Assembly (NCBI RefSeq): GCF_034262375.1
Contig: NZ_CP139558.1
Coordinates: 1,674,001-1,738,000, forward strand
Source: Mucilaginibacter sabulilitoris
GTDB lineage: Bacteria > Bacteroidota > Bacteroidia > Sphingobacteriales > Sphingobacteriaceae
Direction: 5' to 3'
DNA length: 64,000 bases
How positions within the stretch are numbered: the stretch's first letter is position 1; each line of letters starts with the position of its first letter. Of this stretch, positions 1-7,888 are shown piece by piece. The notes under the pieces are model-generated. The model did no database searches. It was not told the origin of the DNA and saw only the letters and a program-made list of their open reading frames with translations. A program made the translations under genes and the position numbers.

Positions 1-620
1 AAATCTTCAACAAAAGCGTAATGGGCGGTTTAATAACTTACCAGATTGTTAACAGCATGAGCGCCGCTATGGGTTCATCGCTTGATAATACTACTGTGGT
101 TGCCGGCAAAGGTACCGCGGCGGAGCATAACTGGGATATAGCGTTTGGCTATTGGGGTGTACCTATTGATTTCCCTACCAATAAAACCGGTGCCAAACTT
201 TGGGGAAGCTACAGTACCCAGGTTGACTCAGGTTTCCATGCTAACAAAATTTTAATGGATGCTTTCCTGAAAGGCCGTGCAGCTATCAGCAACAAGGATA
301 ACAAAACCAGAGATGAGCAGGCTACAATTATCCTGCAAACTATGGAAAGATTAACCGGCGCCGCTGTTTTACAGGAAGTTAAAGAAATAAAGGAATCATT
401 AAATGATAATATGGCCAGAAACAGCCGCCTCTCTGAGTGCTATGGATTTGTTTATTCATTAAAATATAATCCTAAACGTAAAATTACCGATGCGCAGATA
501 GATGCAATCCTGGCCCTGTTCCCGGCAAGCTTTTATGATTTAACCTTAGAGCAGGTGAACGCCATCCGCGATGCTGTAGCTAAACAGTACGATTTTGAAT
601 CGGTAAAAGACATTCTTTAA
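1..620 (+). CDS. DUF4856 family protein, 5' part missing
   Basis: The frame is open from the left edge (codons begin at base 3), so the N-terminus lies outside the window and the internal ATG at 21 is unlikely to be the start. The roughly 205 visible residues contain the HNWDIAFGYWG stretch and a helical C-terminal half, which I recognise from DUF4856 proteins of Bacteroidota. These are usually surface or periplasmic lipoproteins encoded beside imelysin proteins, and here the imelysin gene starts 80 bp downstream. Function is not established; a role in iron capture is inferred from the neighbours. A hairpin separates it from the next gene. Confidence 0.75.
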   Translation, partial: IFNKSVMGGLITYQIVNSMSAAMGSSLDNTTVVAGKGTAAEHNWDIAFGYWGVPIDFPTNKTGAKLWGSYSTQVDSGFHANKILMDAFLKGRAAISNKDNKTRDEQATIILQTMERLTGAAVLQEVKEIKESLNDNMARNSRLSECYGFVYSLKYNPKRKITDAQIDAILALFPASFYDLTLEQVNAIRDAVAKQYDFESVKDIL

Positions 621-649
621 TCAGGTAAATAATAAATGAGCAAAAAATT

Positions 650-680
650 AACCACCCGTACTGTAATTGTGCGGGTGGTT
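650..680 (+). terminator. Intrinsic terminator or attenuator hairpin
   Basis: Arms AACCACCCG (650-658) and CGGGTGGTT (672-680) pair perfectly and are followed by a short T run. It sits between the DUF4856 and imelysin genes, so it probably lowers rather than abolishes readthrough within the operon. Confidence 0.6.
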
Positions 681-700
681 TTACTATAAAAATCCAAACT

Positions 701-1822
701 ATGCGTAAATTCATTTATACAGCTTTAATAGCTGTTTCGGCGTTTGTACTCATCCAATCGTGTTCAAAATCAAACTCCGGTTCCGGACCAGCTGATGGGG
801 GCGATAAAGGCTCGTCATTTGATCGTAAGGGCATGCTCACCAATCTGAGTACCAATATTATAATCCCGGCATATACAGCTTTTCAAACATCGGTTACTAA
901 TTTAGATGCCGCTGTTACTGCCTTTAATACAGCCCCTAATGCTACCACATTAGTAGCAGCGCAAACCGCGTTTAAAGCTTCCTACCTGCAATGGCAGTCA
1001 ACATCAGAATTTGATTTTGGCCCGGCAGCCGATGTCACTTTAAGAGCTAATACCAATACTTATCCGCTTGATGTCGGTCAGGTAAATGATAATATTACCG
1101 CAGGTACATACGATCCTGATTTTCTGAAAAACCTGTCGGCTAAAGGTTTGCCCGCCCTTGATTACCTGTTATTTGGAACAGGAGTTGATAATAATGCCAT
1201 ACTATTGCAATACACAAGTGATGCTAAGGCAGCTAATAGGAAAGCATACCTTGCCAAGCTGTCGGCCGAACTGAAAACTAATATAACCAAAGTAACGGCT
1301 GCCTGGAACGGCGCTTATAAAGCCACTTTCTTAAATGCTACCGGTACAGATGTAGGCAGTTCTACCGGGCAATTGATTAACCAGCTGGTTTTTGATTACG
1401 AGATACTTAAAAATTATGAAATAGGTATTCCAGCAGGTGTACAATCAATGGGTACCACATTCCCGGAGAAAGTTCAGGCATATAATGCTAAAATTTCGGT
1501 ACAGCTGGCACTGGCTCATTTGCAAGCCATACTTGATATTTACACCGGTAAAGACGGAATAGGACTTGATGATTATTTAATTTCTGCCAAAGCTAAAGCT
1601 TCAGATGGCAGTTCGCTCAATGATACTATTTTAAAACAATTCGCTACTGCAAAAACCAAATTACAGATATTAAAAGATCCATTGTCTGATAATATCAAGA
1701 ACAATAATGCCGCTGTTACCGCTGCTTATACTGAGTTGCAAAAGCTAACGGTATTGCTAAAAACGGATATGACATCGTCATTAGGGATATTGATTACCTA
1801 CGGAGATAACGACGGAGACTAA
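701..1822 (+). CDS. Imelysin family lipoprotein
   Basis: A 373-residue protein with a lipoprotein signal (lipobox LIQSC, modified Cys21) followed by a Ser/Gly-rich linker, so it is probably anchored in the outer membrane. The body is an all-helical imelysin fold (peptidase M75/EfeO-like superfamily). At the place of the family's GxHxxE metal-site motif it reads GLPALD (residues 149-154), with His replaced by Pro and Glu by Asp, so protease activity is unlikely; a binding role in iron or heme uptake is more plausible. It lies between the DUF4856 gene and a gene 4 bp downstream for an HTTM membrane protein, all leading into a TonB receptor. Confidence 0.85.
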   Translation: MRKFIYTALIAVSAFVLIQSCSKSNSGSGPADGGDKGSSFDRKGMLTNLSTNIIIPAYTAFQTSVTNLDAAVTAFNTAPNATTLVAAQTAFKASYLQWQSTSEFDFGPAADVTLRANTNTYPLDVGQVNDNITAGTYDPDFLKNLSAKGLPALDYLLFGTGVDNNAILLQYTSDAKAANRKAYLAKLSAELKTNITKVTAAWNGAYKATFLNATGTDVGSSTGQLINQLVFDYEILKNYEIGIPAGVQSMGTTFPEKVQAYNAKISVQLALAHLQAILDIYTGKDGIGLDDYLISAKAKASDGSSLNDTILKQFATAKTKLQILKDPLSDNIKNNNAAVTAAYTELQKLTVLLKTDMTSSLGILITYGDNDGD

Positions 1823-1826
1823 AAAC

Positions 1827-3197
1827 ATGCTCAGTTCCGTAAAGGAAAAGTTCCTGATATTTTTTAATGCACAAAGGCATATTGCTCCCCTTGCTGTTTT
1901 ACGTATGGCATTCGGGAGCATTATGCTTGTTAGCGTTGTGCGTTTTTTATTGAAGGGCTGGGTTAATGCTTTTTATATCAAACCTAAACTTCACTTTACT
2001 TTTTATGGGTTTGATTGGGTAAGGCCATTGGGAGCCTTGGGAATGTATGCGTTATTTGCCCTGCTCATCGTTACCGCATTAATGGTAACTATCGGGTTAT
2101 TGTACAAGATAGCCATAACCAGCTTTTTTCTGTGCTTTACCTATGTGGAGCTTATTGATAAAACTACCTACCTGAACCATTATTACTTTATCAGTATAAT
2201 GGCTTTTTTAATGATACTGGTTCCCGCAAACCGTTACTTCTCGGTAGATGTATGGCGTAAACCAAATTTAAAGGCAACCATGGTGCCGGGCTGGTGCATT
2301 GGAGTATTTCAGGTACAATTAATAATAGTTTATTTCTTTGCCGGAATTTCCAAACTCAATCATGACTGGCTTATTGCGGCAATGCCGCTCAGGATATGGC
2401 TGCCGGCCAACAGCCAGTTACTTTTGATAGGTGGGTTGTTAACCCATTTATGGGTAGCTTATGTATTCAGCTGGTTCGGTGCCATATTTGACTTACTGAT
2501 AGGTTTTTTGTTGTTAGCCCCCCGTACCAGGAAAGCGGCTTATTTTTTTGTAGTTGTTTTTCATCTGTTTACAGCCTGGTTTTTCAAAATAGGCATGTTC
2601 CCTTACATCATGATCTTTGTCACCATTATTTTCTTTTCAGAAAATACGCACCTCAGGATCATCGCTTTCATCAAAAAAATATTCCGGATTACCGGTACCG
2701 ACACAAGCCAGCAGGTTTATCACGTGGCAGTTCCTAAAGCAAGGCTCATTTACACATTACTGGTTGTGCATTTCATTATCCAGTTAGTGTTACCATTTCG
2801 CTATTTGTTATATCCCGGTAAATTATACTGGACCGAAGAGGGTTACCGCTTTTCATGGCGCGTAATGCTGATGGAGAAAGGCGGTACTGCTTTTTTCCAT
2901 GTTAAGGACCCGGCAACCGGGCACAAAACCGAGATTATCAATTCGCAATACCTTACTCCATTCCAGGAAGCACAGATGAGCACTCAGCCGGATATGATAC
3001 TGCAGTTTGCACATTTTCTGGCCCAAGAATATCAAAACAAGGGTATTAAGGACCCGATAGTTACCGCTGAAAGTTACGTAACACTAAACGGTAGCGGCAG
3101 CAGGCTGTACATTGACAGTACGGTTAACCTGGCTAAAGAAGAGGACTCTTTCGGTCACAAAAAATGGATACTTCCATTTCATCATCAAGCACAATGA
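1827..3197 (+). CDS. HTTM domain membrane protein (gamma-carboxylase-like)
   Basis: A 456-residue polytopic membrane protein. The N-terminal 280 residues form several hydrophobic helices with the HTTM pattern (helix ending in VLRMAFGSIML, then LNHYYF and YFFAGISKL), related to the membrane domain of vitamin K-dependent gamma-carboxylase. The last ~150 residues are soluble and contain the EGYRFSWRVMLMEKGG and VTAESYVTLNG stretches typical of this branch. It starts 4 bp after the imelysin stop and overlaps the TonB receptor start by 4 bp, implying tight co-translation. Family known; substrate unknown. A protein-modification or transport role in iron uptake is inference from the operon only. Confidence 0.8.
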   Translation: MLSSVKEKFLIFFNAQRHIAPLAVLRMAFGSIMLVSVVRFLLKGWVNAFYIKPKLHFTFYGFDWVRPLGALGMYALFALLIVTALMVTIGLLYKIAITSFFLCFTYVELIDKTTYLNHYYFISIMAFLMILVPANRYFSVDVWRKPNLKATMVPGWCIGVFQVQLIIVYFFAGISKLNHDWLIAAMPLRIWLPANSQLLLIGGLLTHLWVAYVFSWFGAIFDLLIGFLLLAPRTRKAAYFFVVVFHLFTAWFFKIGMFPYIMIFVTIIFFSENTHLRIIAFIKKIFRITGTDTSQQVYHVAVPKARLIYTLLVVHFIIQLVLPFRYLLYPGKLYWTEEGYRFSWRVMLMEKGGTAFFHVKDPATGHKTEIINSQYLTPFQEAQMSTQPDMILQFAHFLAQEYQNKGIKDPIVTAESYVTLNGSGSRLYIDSTVNLAKEEDSFGHKKWILPFHHQAQ

Positions 3198-5626
3198 AAA
3201 AAACTTATATACTAATCTGTTTATTGATACTAACAGCCGCTTTCAGATCATCGGCGCAAACTTTTACAGTTAAGGGTAGTGTTACATCTGAAGTGGGAAA
3301 GGGTGTGGCCGACGCTACGATAATTTTAAAGAATACCGCCATTGTGGTTACCACAGATGCATCAGGTAACTATGTAATTAAAAACCTCAAAGGCGGAGAT
3401 TACTCGCTTTCTGTATCAAACATTGGTTATGAATCACAAACAAAGGAGATAAAGATTAATGCCGATATCACAGTTAACATTACCCTCAAGCCGGCAGTTT
3501 ACCAGCTGAAAAACGTGGATGTAAACACTCAAAAGGAAAAAACATTTGGTGTTACACGCTTAAAAGCTGTGGAGGGCACCACCATTAATGCCGGTAAAAA
3601 AAGCGAAGTGATAGTATTGGGCGATATTACCGCTAATGCCGCTACTAATAATACCCGCCAGATATACTCAAAGGTAGCAGGATTAAATATTTGGGAAAAC
3701 GATGGCGCCGGTATACAACTGGGTATTGGCGGCCGTGGATTAAACCCTAACCGGGTTACCAACTTTAACACACGTCAAAACGGTTATGACATCAGTGCCG
3801 ATGCATTGGGTTATCCCGAAAGTTATTACTCGCCGCCGGCCGAACTGCTCGATAGGATTGAAATACTGCGTGGCGCATCATCGCTGCAATATGGTACTCA
3901 GTTTGGCGGGCTCATCAACTTTAAATTAAAAGAAGGGCCAACGGATAAGCCGTTTGAGTTTACCTCCCGCGAAACAGCCGGTTCATGGGGCTTTTTTAAT
4001 ACCACTAACAGCATTGGTGGCACGGTAAATAAGGTACAATATTATGCCTTTTTTCAGCATAAACAAGGCGATGGCTGGCGGCCAAATTCAGAGTACAATG
4101 TAAACCTGGGTTATGCTGCTATTACCTATAAACCAACCAATAAGCTGTCGTTAACCTTTCAATATACCCGTATGGATTACCTGGCGCATCAGCCCGGAGG
4201 ATTGACCGATGCCGAATTTGCCGCTGATCCACGACAATCAGTAAGGGCCAGGAACTGGTTTAAAGTTGACTGGAACCTGGGCGCCGTAATATTGGATTAC
4301 CAGATCACCGATCATTTAAAATTCAATTCCCGGTTTTTTGGCTTAATGGCCGACAGGGACGCGCTGGGTAATCTCGACTTTATTAATCGCACAGATCCTG
4401 GTACAGACAGGCAGTTATTTAAAGACAGGTATCGTAATTATGGTAACGAGAGCCGCTTTCTATACTCGTATAAAATAAAAGATCAGGCTCAAAACCTGTT
4501 AGTTGGTTTCCGATATTATCGCGGCGCTACCAATCGTCAGCAGGGTTATGGCAATGATGGATCAACAGGTAACCCATCTGATTTTACTTATGTAAGTGCC
4601 GGCGCGCCGGATTATTCAAACTATGATTTTCCTAATTACAATGAGTCGGTATTTGTAGAAAATATATTCCGCATCAACTCAAAATTCAGCATTATTCCGG
4701 GTTTAAGGTTTGAGAACATTATTACCAAGGCCGATGGTGTTTATCAGAATGTAAACCGTGACCAGGCAGGTAATATTATTTTTGATGAGCAAGTAAATGA
4801 TATCAGAAACAGCAGGCGGCATTTCCTGATTGGAGGCATTGGATTTAGTTATTTCCAAAGCCAGGGCGCGCAGCTTTACGCCAATATCTCTCAAAACTAC
4901 AGGGGTATCAATTTTAATGACATCCATTCTACCAATCAAAACAAACAGTCGGACCCTAACCTGCAGGACGAAAAAGGATATTCTGCGGATTTAGGCATGA
5001 GAGGTAATCTGTCAGAAGTGTTTAATTATGATGTAAGTTTCTTTTACATCAACTACAACAACCGCATAGGTGATGTGCAGATGGTTAACCCGGTAACTTT
5101 TAATATATATCGTTTACGCACCAATGTGGCACAGTCGCGCAACTTGGGCTTTGAGTCATTTGCCGAATTGGAACTTTTACATTTTTTTAACCTGCAACGA
5201 AACGATAATAAACTTTCGGTGTTCAGTAACCTGGCACTCATTAACGCCCGTTATGTAAATAGTAAAGAGCCCGCTTATGAAAATAAAAAGGTAGAACTTG
5301 CCCCCGATGTGATATTTAAAACCGGGCTTACTTATAAGCACCGGAAACTTTCGGCCAGTTACCAGCTGGCTTATACCAGCTCGCAATTTACTGATGCTAC
5401 AAATGCCACATTTACAGATGATGCCATTAACGGATTGATACCTGCCTATACCGTAATGGACCTTTCGGCCGATTACCAGATCAGTAAAATATTTACGCTG
5501 CAGGGATCAGTAAATAACCTGGCCGATAAAAGATATTTTACCCGAAGGGCCGATAGCTACCCTGGCCCCGGAATAATCCCGGCAGATGCACGTAGCTTTT
5601 TCCTTACCCTGCAGGTAAAATTATAG
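3194..5626 (+). CDS. TonB-dependent receptor, FecA-like
   Basis: An 810-residue outer-membrane receptor. I choose the ATG at 3194, giving a clean signal peptide (MKKTYILICLLILTAAFR, ending SSAQ) and an ATGA overlap with the preceding stop; an in-frame ATG at 3164 would add ten residues inside the HTTM gene. Order: signal peptide, carboxypeptidase-regulatory-like beta domain (about 25-105), plug (about 125-250; ILRGASSLQYGTQFGGLINF), 22-strand barrel ending LTLQVKL. It resembles Fe(III)-dicitrate receptors, but the ligand cannot be read from sequence. Last gene of the imelysin operon, closed by a strong terminator. Confidence 0.88.
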   Translation: MKKTYILICLLILTAAFRSSAQTFTVKGSVTSEVGKGVADATIILKNTAIVVTTDASGNYVIKNLKGGDYSLSVSNIGYESQTKEIKINADITVNITLKPAVYQLKNVDVNTQKEKTFGVTRLKAVEGTTINAGKKSEVIVLGDITANAATNNTRQIYSKVAGLNIWENDGAGIQLGIGGRGLNPNRVTNFNTRQNGYDISADALGYPESYYSPPAELLDRIEILRGASSLQYGTQFGGLINFKLKEGPTDKPFEFTSRETAGSWGFFNTTNSIGGTVNKVQYYAFFQHKQGDGWRPNSEYNVNLGYAAITYKPTNKLSLTFQYTRMDYLAHQPGGLTDAEFAADPRQSVRARNWFKVDWNLGAVILDYQITDHLKFNSRFFGLMADRDALGNLDFINRTDPGTDRQLFKDRYRNYGNESRFLYSYKIKDQAQNLLVGFRYYRGATNRQQGYGNDGSTGNPSDFTYVSAGAPDYSNYDFPNYNESVFVENIFRINSKFSIIPGLRFENIITKADGVYQNVNRDQAGNIIFDEQVNDIRNSRRHFLIGGIGFSYFQSQGAQLYANISQNYRGINFNDIHSTNQNKQSDPNLQDEKGYSADLGMRGNLSEVFNYDVSFFYINYNNRIGDVQMVNPVTFNIYRLRTNVAQSRNLGFESFAELELLHFFNLQRNDNKLSVFSNLALINARYVNSKEPAYENKKVELAPDVIFKTGLTYKHRKLSASYQLAYTSSQFTDATNATFTDDAINGLIPAYTVMDLSADYQISKIFTLQGSVNNLADKRYFTRRADSYPGPGIIPADARSFFLTLQVKL

Positions 5627-5648
5627 GTTATATTATAAATGAATTAAT

Positions 5649-5685
5649 AACAAAAAAGCCGTACACACTGTACGGCTTTTTTGTT
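5649..5685. terminator. Bidirectional terminator
   Basis: Perfect 17-bp arms (5649-5665 and 5669-5685) around a CAC loop, with an A run on one side and T6 on the other. It ends the TonB-receptor operon and the convergent SDR gene, whose stop codon overlaps the last bases. Confidence 0.9.
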
Positions 5686-6562
5686 AAGCAAGACCATAAG
5701 CTTGTGGCAGTACGCCCCAGGTAATGTCTGCAATTTCTTTGATTAATTCATTAACCTTTTCAAAGTTAGCAGTTTGAGGACCACCGCCTACAACAGTAAA
5801 TAATGGCCTTTGTCCGGCCGGCATTTCAACAAGGGCTAGCATCGCGTCAGCTACTTCCTGCGGATCGCGACTATCGGTAGTGGGTTCAAAGAATTTAAGC
5901 AGCGCCTCCTGGAAGTTAAGGGTATCGGTCCCGTAATATTTCTCTACATCTGCGTTATCGGCCTTTATCGATTTTGTAGTGATGTCGGTAGTTTGATAAG
6001 CGCCGGGTTGTATGGTAACTACATCAATACCTGACGATTTCAACTCATAATGATAACCTACAGATACAGCATCTAATGCGGCTTTAGTACCATTGTAAGT
6101 ACTCAGGATGGGTATAAAATGTCTTGTTTGAACACTTGTAACGTTGATAATTAAGCCAGCTTTTTGTTTGTGCATGTAAGGGAGCACAGCTTTCATAGTA
6201 CGCTCCGGTCCGATGGTGTTTATCTGATAAAGCATTTCAGTTTGTTCTATAGATAAAGTCTCTCCGGTACCCAGGTATGATACACCGGCATTATTAATTA
6301 ATACGTCAACAATACCACCTGAGTGTTTTGCAATTTCAGCCACCGCATTTTTAACCGATTCGTTGCTGGCTACATCAAGCTCAATTACTTCTACATGGGC
6401 ATTATTATCTGCTGCCCATTGCTTTAATTCACTGGCTGTTGCCGCGTTGGAGCCGTTGATGTTGCGCATGGTAGCATAAACAGTATGGCCTTTAGCTGCC
6501 AATGTTTTAACAGCCTGAAGGCCAAAGCCGCTACTGCTTCCTGTAAGGATGATCTTTTTCAT
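5684..6562 (-). CDS. Short-chain dehydrogenase/reductase
   Basis: A 292-residue classical SDR. Visible motifs: the TGSSSGFG cofactor loop (7-14), NNAG (90-93), and catalytic Ser143, Tyr156 and Lys160 (YNGTK). The fold predicts a cytoplasmic NAD(P)H-dependent oxidoreductase; the substrate is unknown. It lies downstream of and in the same direction as a TetR gene, separated by 95 bp that contain a palindrome nearly identical to the one in the TetR promoter, so it is almost certainly that regulator's target. Confidence 0.88.
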   Translation of the reverse strand: MKKIILTGSSSGFGLQAVKTLAAKGHTVYATMRNINGSNAATASELKQWAADNNAHVEVIELDVASNESVKNAVAEIAKHSGGIVDVLINNAGVSYLGTGETLSIEQTEMLYQINTIGPERTMKAVLPYMHKQKAGLIINVTSVQTRHFIPILSTYNGTKAALDAVSVGYHYELKSSGIDVVTIQPGAYQTTDITTKSIKADNADVEKYYGTDTLNFQEALLKFFEPTTDSRDPQEVADAMLALVEMPAGQRPLFTVVGGGPQTANFEKVNELIKEIADITWGVLPQAYGLA

Positions 6563-6604
6563 TTGTTGTTAATTAAGTTTTTGTGTTTGTTATTATTAGC
6601 TATA

Positions 6605-6632
6605 AATACTTACTTATGTGTAAGTAAGTATT
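6605..6632 (-). promoter_or_regulatory. TetR operator upstream of the SDR gene
   Basis: Perfect 12-bp inverted repeat (AATACTTACTTA, TGTG, TAAGTAAGTATT). Its inner 20 bp, TACTTACTTATGTGTAAGTA (6607-6626), match the TetR autoregulatory site at 7254-7273 in 17 of 20 positions. The -10-like element beside it on the minus strand (TATTTATA) is weak, so the promoter assignment is less sure than the operator. Confidence 0.75.
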
Positions 6633-6657
6633 TTAATTAAATTTTTTTAATTCTTTT

Positions 6658-7227
6658 TTATACGGCTTTTACTGATTTACGGAGTTGGTCTATTACGCTA
6701 TTAAAATAATTAGCGCCGAGCGCACGGCCAATCTGGAGCGAGCCTGGTAAAGTAGCGCCCCATAAATTGGCCATTTTTTCTGCAGTACCTTCAAATTTAA
6801 AGTCGCCTCTGTCTAAACCTTCCTGCAGGGTATTGGTCAGCCATTTGCTAACTATGTTTAGGTATTGCGTAGCTGCTATGCGTATATTTTGAGGTACATC
6901 ATTGTACGAAGAGCAAAATGTGCCTATCATGCACATCTTATTATTGTCGTTAAAATACTGATCGTAATTATATAGCAGGGCTTCCAGCTTTTCCATTGGG
7001 GTTGCATTTTCAACCTGTTTGGTCATGACCTCAAAGTCTCGCCTGTCTTTTTCAATCACAGCTAAACCCAAATCTTCTTTGGTTGGATAGTAATGATGAA
7101 CCGCGGCGTTTTTAATGTTTAACTGGGAAGAGATCTGCTTGTAATTAAAAGCATGATATCCAATTTGCTGAATAAAACTCCTTCCCAATTCAACTATCTT
7201 TTCTTTGGTACTCAATGCAGTGTCCAT
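6658..7227 (-). CDS. TetR/AcrR family transcriptional regulator
   Basis: A 189-residue repressor-type protein with an N-terminal helix-turn-helix (KIVELGRSFIQQIGYHAF ... AAVHHYYPTKEDLG, about residues 8-55) and a helical C-terminal ligand domain. I place the start at 7227 (MDTALSTKEK) rather than at 7266, because the upstream ATG lies inside the operator and would be upstream of the predicted transcription start. It precedes the SDR gene; paired operators suggest it represses itself and the SDR gene until a ligand, possibly a reactive carbonyl compound, is bound (inference). Confidence 0.88.
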   Translation of the reverse strand: MDTALSTKEKIVELGRSFIQQIGYHAFNYKQISSQLNIKNAAVHHYYPTKEDLGLAVIEKDRRDFEVMTKQVENATPMEKLEALLYNYDQYFNDNNKMCMIGTFCSSYNDVPQNIRIAATQYLNIVSKWLTNTLQEGLDRGDFKFEGTAEKMANLWGATLPGSLQIGRALGANYFNSVIDQLRKSVKAV

Positions 7228-7247
7228 CTGGATTAAATTTTGATGAG

Positions 7248-7277
7248 CAAATGTACTTACTTGCATGTAAGTATCAA
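7248..7277 (-). promoter_or_regulatory. Promoter with embedded TetR operator
   Basis: On the minus strand TTG (7277-7275), a 19-bp gap, and TACATTTG (7255-7248) match the Bacteroidota housekeeping promoter. The gap is filled by the palindromic TetR operator TACTTACTTGCATGTAAGTA (7254-7273), so binding would block RNA polymerase at the TetR gene's own promoter. Confidence 0.8.
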
Positions 7278-7322
7278 TCTATATCAAGTTATATGACAAG
7301 ACAATTACAAATGGTGATTTAT

Positions 7323-7742
7323 TCAAAAGGTGAGTTCCTTGATCATGGTTGGGTTGTTATAGTTGCAATAGCGCACCCAATGTGGGCTTATTTTAAAATA
7401 TACAATACCATGCAGGGTTTCCGCACGCAGTCGTGCGTCTTTAAACGTATCAAAATACAGGTTTTTGTACAGATCGTCAGCTCCGTTCAATTCCGTAGCC
7501 ATTCCTTCGTATTGCAGCGTAATTTCATTGTCCCAGCCAATTACCAGGGCAACGGCCGGGTTGTACAGCATATTACGATATTTTCTGGAGATGTTGGCGG
7601 TATCAAAAACTATTTCGAGGTTGGGGGTAACAGCAATACCTATTAAAGCAGCTTCGGGCGCAGCATCTTTGTTAACGGTGGTAAGCACTGCCAATGAGTG
7701 CTTTTTGATAAAATTGTATATAAATTGTTTGTTCAAGCCCAT
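7323..7742 (-). CDS. Pyridoxamine 5'-phosphate oxidase-like flavoprotein
   Basis: A 139-residue split-barrel protein of the PPOX / FMN-binding type (FIKKHSLAVLTTVNKDAAPE, then IVFDT, RKYRNMLYNPAVALVIGW). Start taken at the ATG at 7742; a TTG two codons upstream is also possible. It is shorter than true PdxH (about 215 residues), so a general FMN- or F420-dependent reductase or heme/FMN-binding role is more likely than pyridoxal phosphate synthesis. It lies upstream of the TetR gene in the same direction, but the TetR gene has its own promoter, so co-regulation is not assured. Confidence 0.8.
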   Translation of the reverse strand: MGLNKQFIYNFIKKHSLAVLTTVNKDAAPEAALIGIAVTPNLEIVFDTANISRKYRNMLYNPAVALVIGWDNEITLQYEGMATELNGADDLYKNLYFDTFKDARLRAETLHGIVYFKISPHWVRYCNYNNPTMIKELTF

Positions 7743-7888
7743 AATCAATAATTAAATCATCCTCACAGTAATTTGTTTGCTTGTGCCCTTAAATTAAAAA
7801 ATTAATATGAGCCCATGGGAAGTAAAATGGTATTATGTACGCGACTCGTTCGGTAAACTCATCAAAAGCATAAATCATAGAAAGTATA

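Noticed and set aside
2853..3035. Minus-strand frame inside the HTTM gene, and many similar frames opposite large genes
   Set aside because: They lie fully within well-supported genes, have no recognisable domains or start context, and follow the codon pattern of the other strand.
7215..7755. Plus-strand frames opposite the TetR promoter and PPOX gene
   Set aside because: The PPOX protein on the minus strand is clearly recognisable and the region 7248-7277 is promoter and operator.
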